Shown here: piece by piece, positions 10,388 to 17,534 of the stretch
Numbering within the stretch: the stretch's first letter is position 1
How the letters are laid out: each line of letters begins with the position of its first letter
Assembly (NCBI RefSeq): GCF_900102505.1
Contig: NZ_FMVT01000003.1
Location: 248,001 to 312,000 of the forward strand
Length of the DNA stretch: 64,000 nt
Source of the DNA: Paracoccus tibetensis
GTDB taxonomy: Bacteria > Pseudomonadota > Alphaproteobacteria > Rhodobacterales > Rhodobacteraceae
Direction: 5' to 3'
Position numbers and translations under genes: made by a program
The notes under the pieces: model-generated
The model's input: the letters and a program-made list of their open reading frames with translations, nothing else
Told to the model about the DNA's origin: nothing
Database searches by the model: none

Positions 10388-11901
10388 CACATCACCGCCC
10401 CGATCTGCCAGGGCACGAACTCGACCGCACCAAAGCCCTGCGCTTCGGATTTGGTCGGCTCGCCCGAGGCGACGCGCAGCATCAGCGCGAAGATCTCGGC
10501 GCCCTTCTCCTCCAGCGTCACACCCGAGAGGATGTCGCCGCAATTCACGTCCATGTCCGGCTCCATCCGCTGCCAGAGGTCCTGGTTCGAGGCGATCTTG
10601 ATGCAGGGCGCCGGGCGGTAGCCCGACACGCTGCCCCGCCCGGTGGTGAAGGCGATGAGGTTCGCGCCCGAGGCGATCTGCCCGGTGACCGAGCAGGGAT
10701 CGTAGCCGGGGCTGTCCATGAAGACGAAGCCGGGCGTGTCGATCGGCTCGCCGTAGCGGTAGACGCCCGACAGCGGCGCATGCCCGCCCTTGGCCACCGC
10801 GCCGAGCGACTTCTCGAGGATCGTGGTCAGCCCGCCGCGCTTGTTGCCGGGCGAGGGGTTGTTGTCCATCTCGCCGAAGTTGCGGGCGGTGTAATCCTCC
10901 CACCAGTCGATCAGGTCCAGAAGCTTGCGGCCCGTCGCCTCGTCGGCGCGGCGCGTCAGCAGGTGCTCGGCGCCGTAGATCTCGGAGGTTTCGGACAGGA
11001 TCGAGATGCCGCCCTGCGCCACCAGAAGGTCCGACGCGATCCCGAGCGCCGGGTTGGCGGTGATCCCCGAATAGCCGTCCGAGCCGCCGCATTGCATCCC
11101 CAGCACCAGCTTGCCCGCCGGGGCGGGGGCGCGGCTGGCCTTGTTCGCCTCGGCCGCCAGCTCGCGCAGGATGGCAAGGCCCTTGTCGACCGTGGCGCGG
11201 GTGCCGCCCGTCTGCTGGATGGTCATGTAGCGGAAGCGCGCGCTGTCCTTCAGCGCCTGCCGGTCGACCAGATCGCCGATCTGCATGACCTCGCACCCAA
11301 GGCCGACCATCAGGATCGCGCCGAAGTTCGGGTTGTGGCCGTAGCCGGCGATGGTGCGGAAGAGCGTCTCGTAGCCCTCGCCCTTGCCAGACATGCCGCA
11401 GCCGGTGCCGTGGACGATGGGCACGATGCCGTCCACGTTGGGGAAGGCGTCCAGCAGGCCCGACCGCTCGGCCTCTTCGGCGATGAAGCGCGCGACCGAG
11501 CCCGAGCAGTTCACCGAGGTGAGGATGCCGATATGGTTGCGCGTGCCGACCCGGCCCGAGGGGCGGTGAAAGCCCTGGAAGCTGGCCGGCTCGGCCGCCG
11601 TCAACAGGGCGAGGTCGCTGCCGAAGCCGTGGTCCTGCTTGTGCGGTCCCATCCCGAGGTTCTGCACATGCACATGCTCGCCCGGCGCGATGTCCTGCGT
11701 CGCGATCCCGATGACCTGTCCGTATTTCAGAACCGGCTCGCCCGCCGCGATCGCGCGGATGGCGACCTTGTGCCCGGCCGGGATGGCGCCGGCGGCAGTG
11801 ACGCCCGCGCGCAGGGGCGCGCCCGGCGTCAGAGGCAGCAGGGCCACCATGATGTTGTCGCGCTCGTGCAGGCAAAGGGCGGTCGGGGTCGTCATGTTCA
11901 C
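10387..11901 (-). CDS. UxaA/GarD-family sugar-acid dehydratase
   Basis: Altronate/galactarate dehydratase family protein, 504 residues, with an N-terminal SAF-type domain (about 1-95) followed by the catalytic part. Conserved features are GRVGTRNHIGILTSVNCS, VHGTGCGMS, MQCGGSDGYSGITANPALG and the C-terminal FTTGRGSVSGYRPAPCIKI; the Cys residues fit an iron-dependent dehydratase. It would dehydrate an aldonate to a 2-keto-3-deoxy acid, the step before the SDR. The start is either the GTG at 11901, which forms a GTGA overlap with the upstream dehydrogenase stop, or the ATG at 11895. L-fuconate is the favoured but unproven substrate. Confidence 0.8.
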   Translation of the reverse strand: MNMTTPTALCLHERDNIMVALLPLTPGAPLRAGVTAAGAIPAGHKVAIRAIAAGEPVLKYGQVIGIATQDIAPGEHVHVQNLGMGPHKQDHGFGSDLALLTAAEPASFQGFHRPSGRVGTRNHIGILTSVNCSGSVARFIAEEAERSGLLDAFPNVDGIVPIVHGTGCGMSGKGEGYETLFRTIAGYGHNPNFGAILMVGLGCEVMQIGDLVDRQALKDSARFRYMTIQQTGGTRATVDKGLAILRELAAEANKASRAPAPAGKLVLGMQCGGSDGYSGITANPALGIASDLLVAQGGISILSETSEIYGAEHLLTRRADEATGRKLLDLIDWWEDYTARNFGEMDNNPSPGNKRGGLTTILEKSLGAVAKGGHAPLSGVYRYGEPIDTPGFVFMDSPGYDPCSVTGQIASGANLIAFTTGRGSVSGYRPAPCIKIASNQDLWQRMEPDMDVNCGDILSGVTLEEKGAEIFALMLRVASGEPTKSEAQGFGAVEFVPWQIGAVM

Positions 11902-12905
11902 GGGGTCACCAGGATTTTCACGATGTCGTCGCGGCTTTCGGCAAGCGCCGCGAATCTGCTTGGCAACTCTGCCAGAGGCACCTTGCCCGAGACCAGCGCC
12001 GTCGGCACATGGCCGGCGCGGATCGCCGCCATGACGGCGTCGAAATCGGCGCGCAGGGCGTTGCGGCTGCCGATGATCCGGGCCTCGCGCTTGTGGAACT
12101 CGGCGTCCGAAAAGCGGATGTCGTCCTTGACCACGCTGACCAGCACCGCCGTGCCGCCATGGGCCAGGAGGGGAAAGCCCGCCTCAATCGCCCGGGCGCT
12201 GCCGGTGGCGTCGAAGACGGCGTCGAAACCCTCGGCCAGATCGCCGGACAGGACATCCGCGCCGGCCGGATGCAGGCGCTCGAAGCCGCAGAGCCGCCGC
12301 GCGAGGTCCAGCCGCTGCGGGCTGAGGTCCATCAGATGCACCTCGGCCCCCGCCAGCCGCGCGAAGATCGCCGTGCCAAGGCCGATCGGCCCCGCGCCGG
12401 TGACCAGCACCAGATCGCCCGCGCCGATGCCCGAACGGGCGACGGCATGGGCGCCGATGGCGAGGAACTCGACCATCGCCGCCTGCTCCGGGCTCAGCCC
12501 CTCGGCGGGGTAGAGGTTCCCCTCGGGCACCGCGATCCGCGCGCACATGCCCCCGTCGCGATGCACGCCCAGAACCTCGATCCGGCTGCAGCAGTTGGGC
12601 TTGCCCCGGCGGCAGGCGCGGCAGGTGCCGCAGGAGAGGTAGGGGTTCACCACGACCAGCTCGCCCCGGCGCGGGCCGCTGGCGATATGGCCGGACAGCT
12701 CGTGCCCGATGACGCGCGGGTAGTCGAGGAACGGGTGCTTGCCGGCGAAGATGTGGTAGTCGGTGCCGCAGATGCCGATGGCGGCGATGTCGACCAGCAG
12801 CCAGCCTTCGGGCGCGGCCTCGGGGCAGGGGCGGGGCTGAATCTCGAAGCGGCCCGGCGCGACGCAGACGCCACAGGCCATCGTGGGCGTGCCGGCGTCC
12901 TTCAT
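11898..12905 (-). CDS. Zinc-dependent alcohol/polyol dehydrogenase (MDR family)
   Basis: Medium-chain dehydrogenase of 335 residues. GICGTDYHIFAGKHPF holds the catalytic zinc Cys and GHELSGH its His/Glu; the structural zinc site is CGTCRACRRGKPNCC. The Rossmann glycine motif is VTGAGPIGLGTA. It probably oxidises the sugar, or a hydroxyl of its acid, at the head of the pathway encoded downstream. The ATG at 12905 overlaps the ATPase stop (ATGA), and the 3' end overlaps the dehydratase start. The family is certain, the sugar is not. Confidence 0.8.
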   Translation of the reverse strand: MKDAGTPTMACGVCVAPGRFEIQPRPCPEAAPEGWLLVDIAAIGICGTDYHIFAGKHPFLDYPRVIGHELSGHIASGPRRGELVVVNPYLSCGTCRACRRGKPNCCSRIEVLGVHRDGGMCARIAVPEGNLYPAEGLSPEQAAMVEFLAIGAHAVARSGIGAGDLVLVTGAGPIGLGTAIFARLAGAEVHLMDLSPQRLDLARRLCGFERLHPAGADVLSGDLAEGFDAVFDATGSARAIEAGFPLLAHGGTAVLVSVVKDDIRFSDAEFHKREARIIGSRNALRADFDAVMAAIRAGHVPTALVSGKVPLAELPSRFAALAESRDDIVKILVTP

Positions 12906-13678
12906 TGCGCAGCCTCCAGCGTCCGCGGCCGCCAGCCGTCGGGCAGCGCGCCCTTCACGATCAGGCTGAGCACGTCGTCCTTGCTGACCTCGGCAAGCGG
13001 ATGGGCCCCGACGACGCTGCCCTTGTTCATCACCACCACGCGGTCGCACAGCTCGAACACGTCATGCATGTCGTGGCTGACGAGGAAGATGCCGATCCCG
13101 TCCGCTTGCAGCTTGCGGATCAGGTCCGCGACCATCGCCGTCTCGGAGGGTCCGAGCGCCGCCGTCGGTTCGTCCATGATCAGCACCTTCGTGTCGAAAT
13201 AGATCGCGCGGGCGATGGCGATGACCTGCCGCTGGCCGCCCGACAGGGACGAGACCGGATCGCGCAGGTTCTTGAAGTTGGGGTTCAGCCGGGCCAGCAC
13301 CGCCCGCGCCTCGCGCAGCATCCGCGCGTCGTCGAGGTTGCCGAACCGCGTCTTCAGCTCGCGCCCGAGGAACAAATTGCTCGGCGCGTCCAGGTGGTCG
13401 GCCAGTGCCAGCGTCTGGTAGATCGTCTCGATGCCATGGGCGCGGGCGTCGTTCGGCTCGGCGAAGCGGACCGGCGTGCCGTTCACCCGGATCTCGCCGC
13501 CCGAGGGGATCATCGCGCCCGACAGGATCCGCATCAGGCAGGACTTGCCGGCGCCGTTATGGCCCAGAACGCCCACCACCTCGCCGGGATAAAGATCCAG
13601 CGACACGCCGTCGACGGCGCGGATGCCGCCGAAATGCTTCTCGATGCCGATCATCTCGACCAGCGGTTGCCGGGCCAT
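12902..13678 (-). CDS. Sugar ABC transporter ATP-binding protein, single-domain
   Basis: ATPase of a CUT2 (ribose/fructose-type) importer. At 258 residues it has one nucleotide-binding domain, like FrcA, rather than the tandem domains of RbsA. Walker A is GHNGAGKSCL, with Cys after the GKS serine where Thr is usual. The rest is standard: LSGGQRQVIAIARAI signature, VLIMDEPTAALG Walker B and VSHDMHDVF switch. It lies between the binding protein and the dehydrogenase gene. The ATG at 13678 is 54 bases after the binding-protein stop, with a strong hairpin in the gap. Confidence 0.85.
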   Translation of the reverse strand: MARQPLVEMIGIEKHFGGIRAVDGVSLDLYPGEVVGVLGHNGAGKSCLMRILSGAMIPSGGEIRVNGTPVRFAEPNDARAHGIETIYQTLALADHLDAPSNLFLGRELKTRFGNLDDARMLREARAVLARLNPNFKNLRDPVSSLSGGQRQVIAIARAIYFDTKVLIMDEPTAALGPSETAMVADLIRKLQADGIGIFLVSHDMHDVFELCDRVVVMNKGSVVGAHPLAEVSKDDVLSLIVKGALPDGWRPRTLEAAQ

Positions 13679-13698
13679 GCTGCCCCCTTCGGGCTGGG

Positions 13699-13725
13699 GC
13701 GGGGGCCGCGCCGTGCGGCCCCCGC
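13699..13725 (-). terminator. Intercistronic stem-loop after the binding-protein gene
   Basis: A perfect 11-bp stem (GCGGGGGCCGC / GCGGCCCCCGC) with a 5-base loop lies in the 54-bp gap between the binding-protein gene and the ATPase gene, without a T-tract. Such hairpins commonly stabilise the upstream message so that the binding protein is made in excess over the membrane parts; that role is inferred here. Confidence 0.55.
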
Positions 13726-13732
13726 GGATGCG

Positions 13733-14668
13733 TCAGTAAAGGACGTTCTGCGCCTCGTCCGAGTCGATGTTCTCGGCATCCACCAGCACGACGCCGGTGT
13801 TGATGAAGGGCTCGACCGTCTCGCCGGCCAGGATGTCCAGCACCGCCTGCACGCCCATCTCGCCCATCGCGAACGAGCCCTGCACCGCCGTCGCCGTCAG
13901 CACGCCGTCGCGGACGAACTGCTGCAGGTCCTCGTTGCCGTCGAAACCGAGCGCCACGAGCTGCCCCGCCTTGCCCGCCTGCACGATGGCGCGGCCCATG
14001 CCCACGGCCGTCGGCTCGTTCGCGCCGAAGATGCCGACGAGGTCCGGATTCGAGGCCAGAATGTCGGTCGTCTGGTTCAGCGCGTTCGCCATCTGGCTTT
14101 GCGAATAGAGCGGGCCGACGATCTCCAGCTCGGAATTCTCCTGCAGGTGCTCGGTGAAGCAGCCGACGCGCCCGATCTCGGATCCGACGCCCGCGACATA
14201 GGACATGATCGCGACCTTGCCGGTGGTGCCGGCCTCCTCGATCATGCGCTGCGCGACCTGCTGGCCCGCCGCGCAGTTGTCGGTCGACAGGAACGCCTGG
14301 TAGCTGCCCTCGGCGCCCTCGCCCAGCATGCTGTCGATGATGACGACCGGGATGCCGGACTCGTAGGCGCGCTGGACGACGGGCACCAGCGCCTCGGGGT
14401 CGGACGGCGCCAGCACCAGGCCCGCCACGCCGCGGTTGATCGCGTTCTCGACCATGCTGACCTGATCGGCCACCGCGCTTTCCGCCGCAGGGCCGTCGAA
14501 GCTGAGCGTGTGCTCGCTGTTGCCCTCCATCGCGGCCTGTGCGCCGAGGTTCACGTTCTGCCAGAAGTTCGAGTTGGTGGTCTTCACGATCACCGCGATC
14601 TCGCCGGCGCCGGCGGCGCCCGCCGCAAGGGCCAGCGCGGATGCGGCCAGGCATGTCCTCAGTTTCAT
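13733..14668 (-). CDS. Sugar ABC transporter periplasmic substrate-binding protein
   Basis: Periplasmic-binding protein of the ribose/galactose family, 311 residues. The first 21 or so residues are a signal peptide ending GAAGAG, followed by IAVIVKTTNSNFWQNV, the usual opening of CUT2 binding proteins. Later motifs are VENAINRGVAGLVLAPSDPEAL and IFGANEPTAVGMGRA. It would capture the sugar for the permease and single-domain ATPase on either side. The ATG at 14668 follows GGAGGAAAAAA, an excellent ribosome site, as expected for an abundant protein. Confidence 0.88.
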   Translation of the reverse strand: MKLRTCLAASALALAAGAAGAGEIAVIVKTTNSNFWQNVNLGAQAAMEGNSEHTLSFDGPAAESAVADQVSMVENAINRGVAGLVLAPSDPEALVPVVQRAYESGIPVVIIDSMLGEGAEGSYQAFLSTDNCAAGQQVAQRMIEEAGTTGKVAIMSYVAGVGSEIGRVGCFTEHLQENSELEIVGPLYSQSQMANALNQTTDILASNPDLVGIFGANEPTAVGMGRAIVQAGKAGQLVALGFDGNEDLQQFVRDGVLTATAVQGSFAMGEMGVQAVLDILAGETVEPFINTGVVLVDAENIDSDEAQNVLY

Positions 14669-14700
14669 TTTTTTTCCTCCTCCGTTGGTTAGGTCTTGCC

Positions 14701-15726
14701 TCAGCGCCGGTTGCGCACCTGGTCGATCCAGACGGCGCCGATGACGACGAGGCCGATGACGATCTGCTGGATGAAGGCCGACACGCCGGACATGTTCAGC
14801 CCGTTCCTGAGGATGCCGATGATGAAGGCGCCGATCATCGTGCCCGCGATGGTGCCGACCCCGCCCGACAAGGACGCGCCGCCGATCACGGCCGCCGCGA
14901 TGGCGTCCAGCTCGTACATGACGCCCTCGCTCGGCTGCGCGGTCACAAGGCGCGACATCAGCACGTTCCCGGCCAGCCCGGCCAGCGCGCCGGACATGGT
15001 GTAGGCGTACATCTTGGTCCAGTCGACATTGACCCCGGACAGCCGCGCGGCCTCCTCGTTCGAGCCGGTGGCGTAGATGTGGCGCCCGATCTGCCGGCGG
15101 CGCAGCAGGTAGGTCGCGGCGATGGCGACGACCAGCAGCAGGATGGCCGGGTAGGGGATGCCGGGGAAGACGACGCGCGGAAAGCCGTTCGGCTGCATCT
15201 CGACCACCCGGAACAGCGCGCCGTTGCCAAGGCGCCCGAAGCCCGCGCCCAGCTGCGAGATGGGCGTGGCGCCGGTCAGCTGCAGCGCCAGCCCGCGCGC
15301 GATCAGCATCATCCCGAGCGTGGCGACGAAGGGCGGGATGCGCAGCCGGGTGATGACGAGGCCGTTGAAGGCCCCACAGGCCGCGCCGGCCAGCACGCCG
15401 CAGCACATCGCCGGCACCACCGGCAGCCCCGCCTTTACCGCCATGGCCGAGACGACGCCGGACAGCGCCAGCACCGAGCCGACGGACAGGTCGATCCCGC
15501 CGGTGATGATGACCAGCGTCAGCCCGATCCCCAGAAGCCCGATCACCGAGGTCTGCAGAAGGACCGTCAGCCCGTTGTTCACCGAGAAGAAGGCCGGGCT
15601 CGCCATCGCGAAGCCGACGATCAGCAGCAGCAGCGTCAGCAGCGCCGAGGCGCGGTGCAGCTGCTCGCGCGCGATCAGCACGCGCCGCTCTCCTCCCGCG
15701 GTCCAGGGGTTGCTTGCCTCAGACAT
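14701..15726 (-). CDS. Sugar ABC transporter permease (RbsC/FrcC family)
   Basis: Multi-pass inner-membrane permease of 341 residues with about eight to ten hydrophobic segments. The family hallmark ITGGIDLSVGSVLAL is near residue 80, IYATGSNEEAARLSGV around 226 and SLSGGVGTIAGTMIGA near 290. It is the first gene of the seven-gene sugar operon. The ATG at 15726 is chosen because the frame upstream runs into the divergent regulator region. Its promoter should lie in the 108-bp gap to the GntR gene. Confidence 0.88.
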   Translation of the reverse strand: MSEASNPWTAGGERRVLIAREQLHRASALLTLLLLIVGFAMASPAFFSVNNGLTVLLQTSVIGLLGIGLTLVIITGGIDLSVGSVLALSGVVSAMAVKAGLPVVPAMCCGVLAGAACGAFNGLVITRLRIPPFVATLGMMLIARGLALQLTGATPISQLGAGFGRLGNGALFRVVEMQPNGFPRVVFPGIPYPAILLLVVAIAATYLLRRRQIGRHIYATGSNEEAARLSGVNVDWTKMYAYTMSGALAGLAGNVLMSRLVTAQPSEGVMYELDAIAAAVIGGASLSGGVGTIAGTMIGAFIIGILRNGLNMSGVSAFIQQIVIGLVVIGAVWIDQVRNRR

Positions 15727-15834
15727 CGCGCCTCCCCGCCGATGACCGTGATTGGCCCCAAGCATGAGAAGCGGGCTTGCCGCTGTCAACGGTTTTAAAT
15801 AATTTAGGACAAGAACCGCGAAACGGGGCAGGGG
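15727..15834. promoter_or_regulatory. Divergent promoter region with an AT-rich palindromic core
   Basis: This 108-bp gap separates the sugar operon (minus) from its probable regulator (plus). It holds the only AT-rich run nearby, and within it the odd-centred palindrome TAAATAATTTA at 15796-15806. This is a sensible place for overlapping promoters and a GntR-type operator. No classical -35/-10 pair is obvious. Confidence 0.4.
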
Positions 15835-16737
15835 ATGGCACGCAGCGACAGCCGCTATCGCGAGGCGTTCAACCGGATGCTGGACCGGTGCGCGGTCCTT
15901 TCCGTGGGCGCGCCGCTGCCGCCCGAGGCGGCGCTCGGCGCCGAGATCGGCGTCAGCCGCACCGTCGTGCGCCGCTGCCTTGCGCGGCTGACCGAGGCGG
16001 GGGTGATCGCGTGGGACGGCCGGCAGAAGCACGTGCTGCGCCATCCCGCCGCCGCGGACCGGATCGCGCTTGGCGGCGTCTCGGCCGACCGCGACCAGCT
16101 GGAGCAGCGCTTTCTTGACTGGATCCTGCGCTTCGACGTGCCGCCGGACACGCCCCTCTCGGTGGCCGAGCTGGCGCGCAACTTCGAGGTGGCCCAGCAC
16201 GAGCTGAAGGAGTTCCTCGCCGGCCTCAGCCGCTTCGGCCTCGTGGCGCGGCGTCCGCAGGGCGGCTGGATGCTGCGCGGCTTCACCAAGGATTTCGCGG
16301 TCGAGCTGTCCGACTTCCGCCTGGTGCTGGAACTGGACGCGGTCGCCAAGCTGGTCGAGGCGGCGCCGGACCACCCGGTCTGGCCGCGCCTCGCCGCGCT
16401 GCGCGAGGCGCATCACGCGCTGGCCGGCCGGATCGAGACCGAGTTCCACGCCTTCTCGAAGCTGGACGAGGCGTTCCACGACGCCGTCAACTCGGTCGTG
16501 CGCAACCGCTTCGTGACCGAGTTCCAGAAGGTCATCTCGCTGATCTTCCACTACCACTACATGTGGGACAAGACGCACGAGAAGCAGCGCAACGCCGCCG
16601 CCATCGCCGAGCATCTGGCGATCATCGACGCGCTGGAGGCCCGCGACGCCCCGCGCGCCGCCGAGGCCGCCCGGCAACACCTGCGGACCTCGAAATCGAC
16701 GCTGCTGTCCTCGCTGCGCCATCACGACCTGGGCTGA
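15835..16737 (+). CDS. GntR-family regulator with two winged-helix regions and an FCD domain
   Basis: Probable repressor of the divergent sugar operon, 300 residues. A first GntR-type winged helix (about 8-66) contains EIGVSRTVVRRCLARLTEAGVI. A second winged-helix-like unit (about 92-150) contains VAELARNFEVAQHELKEFL. The C-terminal all-helical effector domain resembles FCD, with candidate metal ligands in KLDEAFHDAV, AEHLAII and ARQHLRTS. Ordinary FadR/FCD regulators carry one DNA-binding domain and are about 230 residues long, so the extra unit is notable. GGGGCAGGGG lies just upstream of the ATG. Confidence 0.75.
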   Translation: MARSDSRYREAFNRMLDRCAVLSVGAPLPPEAALGAEIGVSRTVVRRCLARLTEAGVIAWDGRQKHVLRHPAAADRIALGGVSADRDQLEQRFLDWILRFDVPPDTPLSVAELARNFEVAQHELKEFLAGLSRFGLVARRPQGGWMLRGFTKDFAVELSDFRLVLELDAVAKLVEAAPDHPVWPRLAALREAHHALAGRIETEFHAFSKLDEAFHDAVNSVVRNRFVTEFQKVISLIFHYHYMWDKTHEKQRNAAAIAEHLAIIDALEARDAPRAAEAARQHLRTSKSTLLSSLRHHDLG

Positions 16738-16761
16738 GGCTGCGCCCGGCCGCCGTCGGCG

Positions 16762-17391
16762 TCAGTCCGTGCCCTGGAAGCGCGCCGTGAACCGCGCCAT
16801 CTCGCGCGGCTCGGGGCGACTGCCCGTGTAGATCTCGACATAGGTCGGGATGCGGGCGAGGCGGGTTTTCAGGTCCTCGCGCGCCTGCATCGAGATGTAG
16901 CCGATCTGGACAAGATAGACCGTCCGCGCCCGGACATCGGCCTCGCCCGGTTCGTGCCCCCAGTGCCGCATCATCGCCGTCAGCGCCGACAGCCGCGCGG
17001 CATCCGCCGCCTGCACCCGGCGCGCCACGTCCTGATCCTGCAGCGCCCAGCTGCGGATCGCAAATTCAAGCCGCGAGTCGAACGTGTCCTTCGACAGGAA
17101 GCAGCCGATCACGTTCAGCATCGCCTCGGCCTGCGTCTCGGCATAGTGGCGCGTCGCCGCGACCAGCGGCTCGGTCGTGCGGGCGGCCCATCCGTCCAGT
17201 AGCGCGGCCAGCAGCGCCTCGCGGTCGTCGAAGAACCAGTAGAAGCTGGTCCGCGACAGGCCCAGCTGCCGCGCGAGCGGCATGATCTTCACGGCGTCGA
17301 CGCCGCTCTCGATCAGGGCCGTGTAGCCCGCCTCCAGCCAGCCGTCTCGGGAGCCTCGCCATCCGCTTGCGGGCAGGGATTGTTCGGTCAT
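16762..17391 (-). CDS. TetR-family transcriptional regulator
   Basis: A 209-residue TetR-type regulator. The N-terminal helix-turn-helix reads VKIMPLARQLGLSRTSFYWFFDDREALLAALL (about 34-65), the usual TetR pattern. The C-terminal ligand domain is not recognisable in detail. It is divergent from the TMADH-like flavoprotein gene, with 143 bp between the starts, and so probably controls the N-methyl amine/pipecolate gene set. It stops 24 bp after the GntR gene, with which it is convergent. Confidence 0.8.
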   Translation of the reverse strand: MTEQSLPASGWRGSRDGWLEAGYTALIESGVDAVKIMPLARQLGLSRTSFYWFFDDREALLAALLDGWAARTTEPLVAATRHYAETQAEAMLNVIGCFLSKDTFDSRLEFAIRSWALQDQDVARRVQAADAARLSALTAMMRHWGHEPGEADVRARTVYLVQIGYISMQAREDLKTRLARIPTYVEIYTGSRPEPREMARFTARFQGTD

Positions 17392-17534
17392 GCCGCAACG
17401 ATAGGCGGCACGCCCAGCAGCCGCAAAGGAAATGTGCGCCTGAGGTGAGTCTCTGGACAGCCGCGTAAGTCTATCTTGACAGGTATGAACATTCTTCGTC
17501 TTCTGGTCGAGGTTCCACAGACAGGCAGACCTTC

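Noticed and set aside
17476..17504. Clear sigma-70 promoter for the TMADH-like gene
   Set aside because: TTGACA is a perfect -35, but the hexamer 17 bases later (TCTTCT) matches only half of the -10 consensus, so I do not list it as a feature.
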